DNA of 6,308 nucleotides from an uncultured delta proteobacterium (GTDB lineage: Bacteria > Myxococcota_A > Bradymonadia > REDH01). Shown here one piece after another: positions 1-4,975 of the stretch. A model generated the notes under the pieces. That model made no database searches and was not told the DNA's origin. It worked only from the letters and a program-made list of their open reading frames with translations. Every line of letters begins with the position of its first letter. Positions within the stretch are counted from its first letter, which is position 1. The stretch covers positions 1-6,308 of the forward strand of contig CAIWGR010000042.1 of the NCBI GenBank assembly GCA_903912275.1, given 5' to 3'. The position numbers were made by a program, and so were the translations under genes.

Positions 1-638
1 ATGGCCAGTGCGGCGAGCGCCAGCAGCCACTTGCCTGTGAGCCAGAGCGCATCGAGCGAGCTGGGGCGGCTGGCTGCCCGCTCCGGACGAGCAGCTTTTG
101 CCTTTTTCGCGGTGACCTTCTGCGGCTTGGCGGCGGCGCCCTTCTTGGGCGGCGCGGGTTTGGAGACCGCAGCCTTCGACGCCGGCAGGTTCCTGTCTGC
201 GTGGCGGTAGAGGTCTGTGAGCTGGCTCAGGCAGTCCTTGTGGATGCAGAGCGTCGCACCGGGCGCGGGTCGCTCCGGGTGGTTGCCTGCGTGGGCGAGG
301 AATCGGAGCGTTGGATGGTCGGCGAGGTAGGAGTCGACCACCTCGCGCAGCACGCCTGTGCCCTTGCCGTGATAGATGACGGCGAGGTGTGGCTGCTCTG
401 CTGTGAGGCGGTTGAGCTCTTTGCGGGCTGCTAGGGCACGCATCGCGTGGAGCTCGACGACGAAGATGCGCTGCACGAGTGCGTTCACGCCCCGTTCGAC
501 CTCGTCCGTGGGGCGCTCGAAGAGGTGGGTGATGGTGGGCGCGGCGAGCTTCTCTGACACACCGCTGATGGTGTGATGGAAGCCGAAGTGGTCGACGAGG
601 TTGTCGACGCTTCGCTGGAGTGCAGGAGGATGCTTCAT
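1..638 (-). CDS. Smr-like domain protein with C-terminal hydrophobic segment (partial, C-terminus off the left edge)
   Basis: The frame is open from the ATG at 638 to the window edge and gives 212 residues; the end of the protein is missing. Residues about 58-134 look like an Smr domain (the MutS2/YdaL-type nuclease fold). The hallmark HGKGTG lies at 90-95, followed by a helix ending in ADHP (106-109) and a final strand around GATLCIH (127-133). The upstream VELH at 61-64 could be the LDxH motif, but the gap between the two motifs is about four residues shorter than usual and the Gly after the His is Ala. The glycine-rich GGxG loop near the end is not recognisable. Residues 153-192 form a basic Ala/Lys/Pro linker, and 197-212 start a hydrophobic stretch (LWLTGKWLLALAALA) that may be a membrane anchor. 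Smr domains are known in nucleic-acid cleavage and repair; membrane attachment would be unusual. No clear Shine-Dalgarno precedes the ATG, and no alternative in-frame start is visible just upstream. The gene is divergent from the PAP2 gene. Confidence 0.75.
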   Translation of the reverse strand, partial: MKHPPALQRSVDNLVDHFGFHHTISGVSEKLAAPTITHLFERPTDEVERGVNALVQRIFVVELHAMRALAARKELNRLTAEQPHLAVIYHGKGTGVLREVVDSYLADHPTLRFLAHAGNHPERPAPGATLCIHKDCLSQLTDLYRHADRNLPASKAAVSKPAPPKKGAAAKPQKVTAKKAKAARPERAASRPSSLDALWLTGKWLLALAALA

Positions 639-791
639 GGGCAGCGGAGCAGGGCGGTAGGGCGGGCGTGATGGCGGCCCCCCGTGATGGCGGAGGGCGG
701 TGTAGCGGGCTTCGGCTGGGTGCGGAAGCAGAGATGGTCGACGCCATCTGCGCGCTGCTCTACGGTGGGGCCGTGTGTCACGGGAGAGGCG
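639..791. promoter_or_regulatory. Divergent intergenic region with direct and inverted repeats
   Basis: This 153-base gap must hold the promoters of both divergent genes, the Smr-like gene on the minus strand and the PAP2 gene on the plus strand. No convincing -35/-10 pair can be picked by eye. Two structures stand out. The 11-base sequence CGTGATGGCGG occurs twice, at 667-677 and 683-693, with a 16-base period. An inverted repeat AGATGG-TCGACG-CCATCT lies at 732-749, about 43 bases before the PAP2 ATG. Either could be an operator, but both are short and GC-rich enough to arise by chance. Confidence 0.45.
782..789 (+). promoter_or_regulatory. Shine-Dalgarno of the PAP2 gene
   Basis: The purine run GGGAGAGG lies just before the ATG at 792. 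It supports this start over the in-frame GTG/ATG at 684/687, which would add 36 residues in front of an otherwise typical signal peptide. Confidence 0.55.
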
Positions 792-1625
792 ATGGCTGGT
801 GGTCTGAAATCGGCATGCGGGATGGTGGTCGCGGCGCTGGCGTTTTGCGCCCTGCCAGCCCGCGCCGCGGAGCCGCAGCTCGCGCTCGATCTGCCCATCG
901 ACTTGGGTGTCACGGGCTTTGGCTTTCTGCTGGGCGGGAGTGCCACGCTCTTTGAGGAGGAGCTGTCTCACGCGCCCTGCGCGGGCCTATGCGACAGGTC
1001 GGAGATCGCGATTGGGCTGGACCGGAGCGTGGTTGGAAATCACTCCGTCGCTGCGCGGAGCTGGTCGGATGGACTGATCACTGGATTGACGGTTGCGCCG
1101 CTTTTGCTCGTGGCTGTCGACCACGGCTGGCAGAGCGGTGATGCGCGCGACGCGTTGCTCACCGATGCGGTGCTGCTTGCCGAGACCGCGAGCGTGAACC
1201 TGGCGCTCAACACCGTGGTGAAACATGCGGTGGGGAGGAAGCGGCCGCTGACCTACGACGGCAGCTGGAGCGAGGATGATCGGAGCAGCGCAGACGCCTC
1301 GCTCTCCTTCTACTCGGGGCACAGCGCGACCGCCTTTGCGATGGCCACCGCGACCAGTCGCATCTTCATGATTCGGCACCCCGACTCCGATTGGGTGCTA
1401 CCGCTCTGGCTCGGCTCGGAGGCGCTGGCCGCGACCACGGCCGTGCTCCGCGTGGAGGCGGGCAAACACTTCTGGAGCGATGTTGCGGTGGGTGCGCTGG
1501 TGGGCAGCGCGGTGGGCTACCTGGTGCCGGAGCTGCATCTACGTGAGCACCAGACAGGCAGCGTTGCGCGGGTTGCGCCGATGGTTGTGGACGACGGCGG
1601 CGCGCTGGTCTTCAGCCTCCGCTGA
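792..1625 (+). CDS. Exported PAP2-superfamily phosphatase
   Basis: A 277-residue protein of the type 2 phosphatidic acid phosphatase (PAP2) superfamily, which removes phosphate from lipid phosphates such as phosphatidate, undecaprenyl-PP or phosphatidylglycerol-P. All three signature motifs are present. Motif 1 is K-x6-RP at 144-152, motif 2 is YSGH at 174-177 (usually PSGH) and motif 3 is R-x5-H-x3-D at 220-230. H177 and H226 would be the catalytic pair, with D230 supporting the latter. Residues 1-26 form a signal peptide (Lys6, a hydrophobic core, cleavage near ARA-A), so the active site should face the periplasm. Hydrophobic stretches near 94-109, 123-141, 179-190, 203-218 and 231-245 fit membrane helices. 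The start at 792 was chosen for its Shine-Dalgarno and signal peptide; an upstream start at 684 remains possible. The substrate cannot be told from sequence alone. The 3' end overlaps the convergent Cys-rich gene by 14 bases. Confidence 0.88.
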   Translation: MAGGLKSACGMVVAALAFCALPARAAEPQLALDLPIDLGVTGFGFLLGGSATLFEEELSHAPCAGLCDRSEIAIGLDRSVVGNHSVAARSWSDGLITGLTVAPLLLVAVDHGWQSGDARDALLTDAVLLAETASVNLALNTVVKHAVGRKRPLTYDGSWSEDDRSSADASLSFYSGHSATAFAMATATSRIFMIRHPDSDWVLPLWLGSEALAATTAVLRVEAGKHFWSDVAVGALVGSAVGYLVPELHLREHQTGSVARVAPMVVDDGGALVFSLR

Positions 1626-2457
1626 CGCTGCTCTCGAAGGCGTAGTTGTGCTCGAGCGGCGTCACCTCCGAGCAGGGGCGGCAGAGGGCGTTCGGCAGCC
1701 CGGAGTTGCGGCGCGTGCGGCCCGCGACGGCCTTGAAGACGGGGCCGCTCTGCACCTCGTCGCAGACGAGGCAGGGGTTCAGCGAGCCATCCGGAAGATG
1801 GTAGGGATCGTCGAGCGCGGCGAGGCAGACGCCGAGGCATTTGAGCTGGGTGTGCTTGGTGTTGAACTGCCAGATCTGTGCGCAGGGCTCGTCGAAGCCG
1901 AGGGCGAGGAGGCAGTCGAGGGCGGCGGCATCGTTCTCACGCATGGCGAGGAGTCCGCAGGCGCGGACGGGCTCGGTGAGGTCCTGTTGGGCGATGTAGA
2001 CGGCCAGGTTGTTGAGGCTCGAGCACTGGCCGCAGAGGCCGACGTGTGTGACCTCTGCGCCGGCCGCGCGGGCTTCGCTGGCGGAGCCAAAAGTATCGAG
2101 GCGGTAGTGGCCCGGCGTCATTGGCGTGACCGCGCAGACAGAGCCCTCTGGGATGGGGTCTGCGGAGCCCTCCGCGTAGGGGTCGCCCGTCAGGAGCGCG
2201 GAGGGCGTGTCGTTGACGAGTGTCGTGAGCGTCGCGAGTGCTGCGTCGTCGAAGGTTGGGGGCAGGTAGGGAGCGGCACCGCAATCGGTGCAGGTCGGCC
2301 TGCACTGCTCGTCTGTGAGCCCGGTGGTGGCATTGGGGTTTCCGAAGAGCTGGGTGCCGCTGCAGAAGCCCGGCGGTTCGTTGGAGGCGGGCGCCTTGTC
2401 TTCCGCGTCACAGGCGGTGAGGGCGCAGAGTGCGAGCAGTCCAAGGAGGCGGTTCAT
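1612..2457 (-). CDS. Cysteine-rich lipoprotein of unrecognised family
   Basis: A 281-residue lipoprotein. The signal peptide is MNRLLGLLALCALTAC, with lipobox LTAC at 13-16, so Cys16 should be lipidated. The next residue is Asp17, the inner-membrane retention signal in E. coli, though the rule may not hold in this organism. The mature chain has 16 further cysteines: 32, 52, 56, 59, 108, 142, 145, 167, 182, 192, 207, 211, 229, 232, 259 and 262. They include four CxxC pairs (56/59, 142/145, 229/232, 259/262) and two CxxxC pairs (52/56, 207/211). The even number suggests eight disulfides; metal binding is the alternative. The densest conserved-looking block is 138-170 (GLCGQCSSLNNLAVYIAQ, then DLTEPVRACG), followed by FDEPCAQIWQFNT at 188-200. 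I do not recognise a named family or a catalytic site. The start ATG overlaps the stop of the GH5-like gene (ATGA, 2454-2457) and is preceded by AGGA five bases upstream, so translation is probably coupled. It is the last gene of the run. Confidence 0.85.
   Translation of the reverse strand: MNRLLGLLALCALTACDAEDKAPASNEPPGFCSGTQLFGNPNATTGLTDEQCRPTCTDCGAAPYLPPTFDDAALATLTTLVNDTPSALLTGDPYAEGSADPIPEGSVCAVTPMTPGHYRLDTFGSASEARAAGAEVTHVGLCGQCSSLNNLAVYIAQQDLTEPVRACGLLAMRENDAAALDCLLALGFDEPCAQIWQFNTKHTQLKCLGVCLAALDDPYHLPDGSLNPCLVCDEVQSGPVFKAVAGRTRRNSGLPNALCRPCSEVTPLEHNYAFESSVSGG
2454..2457 (-). promoter_or_regulatory. ATGA stop-start overlap, GH5-like / Cys-rich lipoprotein
   Basis: The TGA of the GH5-like gene (2456-2454) shares bases with the ATG of the Cys-rich gene (2457-2455). 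An AGGA lies five bases before this ATG, inside the end of the upstream gene. The arrangement is typical of translational coupling, and the two lipoproteins are probably made together. Confidence 0.85.
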
Positions 2458-4025
2458 CGGGGTCCTGTGAGGGCGTTCAGCAGCGCCGGGTTCTCGTTGA
2501 TGGTGACGCTCGCGAGGGCCTCGAAGGAGGCACGGAGCTCCTCGAAGCTGTCTTCGTAGATGTCGGGGCGGGGGAGGTCGGAGGCGAGCCGTCCGCGCAC
2601 GCCCCAGGAGGTCGAGCCGTCGAGCAGGGCGACATCGATGGGGTCGTCGATCTTCTTGTAGGTCCAGAGGGACCAGGACCAGCCCTCCGCCTCCCAGGCG
2701 TCGGTGAGGAGCCGCGCAGAATCGTAGGCCCAGGGGCGGTCGCGCATGGTCGAGAAGGAGCCGATGAACCAGGGCACGCCCTGATCTGCCTGCGCGATTC
2801 GGAAGCCTGGCATGCTCAGGCTCAGGAGCGTGCGGTAGCCCGCAGCGCTCTCGATCGACCACTCGAAGTTGTGCGTGGAGTAGACCACGTTGGACCAGCC
2901 CATCTGGCTCGCGACAGGGAGGGTGTTCATGCCTGCGAAGCCATCGTGGATGACGAGCAGGTGGTCGTCGCCGAGCGCGCGAATGGCGTCGTGGAGACGG
3001 TCGTACATGGCGTCGCGCGCGGCGTTGGATGGCGCGCTGAAGGGCTCTGCGAGGAGGCTGTAGGCGGCAACCTCGTCGCGATCGTGGAGGCGGCGTGAGA
3101 GCTCCTCCCAGAGCGTGACGGTGAGCGCGGCGAAGGCCTCTGACTCGTAGAGGCGGGCCGGGCCAGAGTAGTCATTGTGGCCGCCGGGCGACTCCTGGAT
3201 GTCGACGACTGCATAGATGCCGTGCGCGGCGCAGCTGTCGAGCACGGCCTCGAGGCGTGCGAAGGCTGCCTCGTTCCAGACGAGCGTGGTCGGATCTTCG
3301 AGGTCGGAGTTGGTGACGAGCGAACGGTAGCCGATGGGGATGCGGACAAGGTTGAAGCCGTGGTCGGCAAGCCAGGCGATGTCCTCATCTTTGACCCATT
3401 GGGACTGGAAGAGGTCCATGAGCTCGTCGCGGCCCTGGGTGCCGAAGCGCTGCTCGAGGAGCTGGCGGAGCGGCAGATCGGAGTCGTCGGAGACGGAGGG
3501 GTAGCCCGGGAGGCCTGCGACGAAGTCGGAGGCCATCGTTGCATCGGTCCGGGCCGCGAGCTCAGCGCCAAAGGCGACCTGCCAGTCTGCGCCTGTGCCG
3601 GCGCCAACGGCGGTGATCGAGGCATCAACTTCCGGCGCGATGGGCGACGGTGCAGCGGGGTCGTGTGCTGCGAGGTAGGCGCGCTGGTAGTCGGAGAGGT
3701 CGAGGGCCGTGAGCCAGGTCTCGTGGAAGAGCCAGCCGCCGAGGTTCACGCCGCGGAGAAGGACGGTGCTTCCCTCCGCATCGACGATGCGGGTCCCATC
3801 CGCTGTCAGCCGGCCGGTGGGGTGCAGCGTGGGAGCATCGACAGCCCCCGTGTCGGAGCCGGAGCCGGTGTCTGAGCCGGTGTCGGAGCCTGAGCCTGTG
3901 TCGGCGCCTGAGCCTGTGTCGGAGCCTGAGCCGGTGTCGGAGCCTGAGCCAGATTCATCGTTGGAAGCGCTCTCAGAGCAGGCGGTGAGTGCGAGAGAGA
4001 AGAGCGCAAAGCGCAGCAGCGACAT
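2454..4025 (-). CDS. GH5-like lipoprotein, probably catalytically inactive
   Basis: A 523-residue protein. The signal peptide is MSLLRFALFSLALTAC with lipobox LTAC at 13-16, so Cys16 is lipidated. Residues 22-60 are a Ser/Asp/Thr/Gly repeat tether. A domain resembling glycoside hydrolase family 5 ((beta/alpha)8 barrel, closest in style to exo-1,3-glucanase or endoglycoceramidase types) runs from about 76 to 505. Landmarks are RGVNLGGWL (91-99), GFNLVRIPIGY (223-233), VDIQESPGG (274-282), LLAEP (324-328), STHNF (383-387) and WSLWTYKK (451-458). Two catalytic positions look altered. The NEP acid/base motif reads AEP (Ala326, Glu327). The usual nucleophile in the GEFG-like strand is Ser423 in FIGSFS. 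Between about 105 and 185 there is an extra-long segment. The start at 4025 has AAGGA seven bases upstream and gives a standard lipoprotein signal; ATGs at 4040 and 4049 are alternatives, the latter overlapping the cyclase stop. It may be a glycan-binding protein rather than an enzyme. Confidence 0.85.
   Translation of the reverse strand: MSLLRFALFSLALTACSESASNDESGSGSDTGSGSDTGSGADTGSGSDTGSDTGSGSDTGAVDAPTLHPTGRLTADGTRIVDAEGSTVLLRGVNLGGWLFHETWLTALDLSDYQRAYLAAHDPAAPSPIAPEVDASITAVGAGTGADWQVAFGAELAARTDATMASDFVAGLPGYPSVSDDSDLPLRQLLEQRFGTQGRDELMDLFQSQWVKDEDIAWLADHGFNLVRIPIGYRSLVTNSDLEDPTTLVWNEAAFARLEAVLDSCAAHGIYAVVDIQESPGGHNDYSGPARLYESEAFAALTVTLWEELSRRLHDRDEVAAYSLLAEPFSAPSNAARDAMYDRLHDAIRALGDDHLLVIHDGFAGMNTLPVASQMGWSNVVYSTHNFEWSIESAAGYRTLLSLSMPGFRIAQADQGVPWFIGSFSTMRDRPWAYDSARLLTDAWEAEGWSWSLWTYKKIDDPIDVALLDGSTSWGVRGRLASDLPRPDIYEDSFEELRASFEALASVTINENPALLNALTGPR
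3850..3951 (-). repeat. 18-base tandem repeat encoding the GSGSDT tether
   Basis: On the plus strand the unit reads GTGTCGGAGCCTGAGCCG with few changes. There are five 18-base units (3850-3867, 3880-3897, 3898-3915, 3916-3933, 3934-3951) and one 12-base short unit (3868-3879). Each full unit encodes six residues of the type GSGSDT, so changes in copy number keep the frame and alter only tether length. The repeat lies directly after the lipidated cysteine of the GH5-like protein and probably spaces its globular domain from the membrane. Confidence 0.9.
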
Positions 4026-4045
4026 GGAGAAATCCTTCATTGGAT

Positions 4046-4049
4046 TCAT
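4046..4049 (-). promoter_or_regulatory. Possible ATGA stop-start overlap, cyclase / GH5-like
   Basis: The TGA of the cyclase (4048-4046) overlaps an in-frame ATG (4049-4047) that would add eight residues (MNPMKDFS) to the GH5-like lipoprotein. No Shine-Dalgarno precedes it, whereas the ATG at 4025 has one. Even with the 4025 start the spacer is only 20 bases, so the two genes are almost surely on one transcript. Confidence 0.55.
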
Positions 4050-4975
4050 TGGCCCGCGCCGGGAAGTGCGACGCGGTTCCGGCCGCTCTCTTTGGCTCGG
4101 TAGAGCAGCCTGTCGGCCATGGCCCACAGGTCGGATGGCAGAGCCTCTTCGGAGGGCACGAGGGTGGCGACGCCCACGCTCACGGTCACCACGCTCCCAG
4201 CGGAGGAGCGGGCGTGCGCGATCGCGAGTGCCTCGACGGCTGCGCGGACCTCTTCCGCAACGGCCGCAGCGGCGCTCGGGTCGCACTCCGGCAGGATGAC
4301 CGCAAACTCCTCGCCACCGTAGCGTGCAGCCATGTCGCTGCTGCGCTTGATGCAACCACCCAGCGCGGCGCCGACGGACTTGAGGCAGTCATCGCCCGGA
4401 CCATGGCCATAGGTGTCGTTGAAGAGTTTGAAGTGGTCGACATCGAGGAGTGCGACGGAGATCGGGAGGCCGGAGCGCTGGCAGCGGTGCCATTCCCGCT
4501 CGAGCTTTTGGTCGAGCGAGCGGCGGTTGTAGAGCCCGGTCAGGCCATCTCGGAAGGCGTAGCTGGCGATCAGATCGGCCTGTGCCTTGAGGCGGAGCTG
4601 CGTCCGCACCCGCGCCTTCACGACGGCGTGGTTGAAGGGCTTGGTGATGTAGTCTGCGGCGCCCAGATCGAAGCCGTGTGTCTCGTCATCGGCATCGACG
4701 AGCGCGGTGATGAAGATGATGGGGATGCTCTGCGTGGCGGGGTCCTCTTTGAGGGCTCTGCAGACATCGTGACCGCTGATGCCCGGCATGGTGACATCGA
4801 GCAGAATGAGGTCCGGCAGGTTGGCCCGCGCTGCCGTGAGGCCATGTTCGCCGTCGGTGGCGACCATGACGCGGCAGTCGTCGCGGAGCAGCGCATGGAG
4901 CGCGCTGAGGTTGAAGCGTTCATCGTCGACGATGAGCACGGTGGGCTTTTCGGCGGCTGTAGGTGTGAGGCTCAT
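4046..4975 (-). CDS. Response regulator diguanylate cyclase (REC-GGDEF)
   Basis: A 309-residue cytoplasmic protein with an N-terminal receiver domain (about 11-128) and a C-terminal GGDEF domain (about 137-304). The receiver has the acidic pair D17/D18, phospho-acceptor D60, T90 and K112, so it should accept a phosphoryl group. The GGDEF domain begins with DGLTGLYNRR (143-152), has the metal-binding DVDHFKLFND (178-187) and carries GGEEF at 220-224, an active variant of the signature. The product-inhibition I-site RxxD is present at R211-D214, exactly five residues before GGEEF. It should therefore make cyclic-di-GMP from two GTP, be switched on by phosphorylation and be restrained by product. 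No membrane segment is seen. It directly follows the hybrid kinase with an ATGA overlap, which makes that kinase its likely phosphodonor. The two-domain layout is like the WspR type rather than PleD, which has two receivers. Confidence 0.95.
   Translation of the reverse strand: MSLTPTAAEKPTVLIVDDERFNLSALHALLRDDCRVMVATDGEHGLTAARANLPDLILLDVTMPGISGHDVCRALKEDPATQSIPIIFITALVDADDETHGFDLGAADYITKPFNHAVVKARVRTQLRLKAQADLIASYAFRDGLTGLYNRRSLDQKLEREWHRCQRSGLPISVALLDVDHFKLFNDTYGHGPGDDCLKSVGAALGGCIKRSSDMAARYGGEEFAVILPECDPSAAAAVAEEVRAAVEALAIAHARSSAGSVVTVSVGVATLVPSEEALPSDLWAMADRLLYRAKESGRNRVALPGAGQ
4972..4975 (-). promoter_or_regulatory. ATGA stop-start overlap, hybrid kinase / cyclase
   Basis: The TGA of the kinase gene (4974-4972) overlaps the ATG of the cyclase (4975-4973). 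No strong Shine-Dalgarno is visible upstream, so initiation probably depends on ribosomes finishing the kinase. This fits a fixed ratio of sensor to output protein. Confidence 0.85.

Noticed and set aside
684..791. Start of the PAP2 gene at the GTG/ATG at 684/687.
   Set aside because: The extra 36 residues are not hydrophobic and would bury the signal peptide. The ATG at 792 has a Shine-Dalgarno and gives a standard export signal.
1480..2559. A 359-codon open frame on the plus strand.
   Set aside because: It is antisense to the Cys-rich lipoprotein and overlaps the PAP2 end. The translation is low-complexity Ala/Gly/Glu/Val with no motif, while the opposite strand has a lipobox and ordered cysteines.
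2458..2862. N-terminal extension of the Cys-rich gene up to 2862.
   Set aside because: It overlaps the GH5-like gene in another frame and is Arg/Pro/Leu-rich. The real start is the ATG at 2457 with its signal peptide and lipobox.
3850..3951. CRISPR-like repeat array.
   Set aside because: The units are directly adjacent with no spacers and translate in frame into a GSGSDT tether, so this is a coding tandem repeat.
4026..4355. N-terminal extension of the GH5-like gene up to 4355.
   Set aside because: The extension lies in another frame of the cyclase gene and is Arg-rich nonsense. The lipoprotein signal starts at 4025 (or at most 4049).
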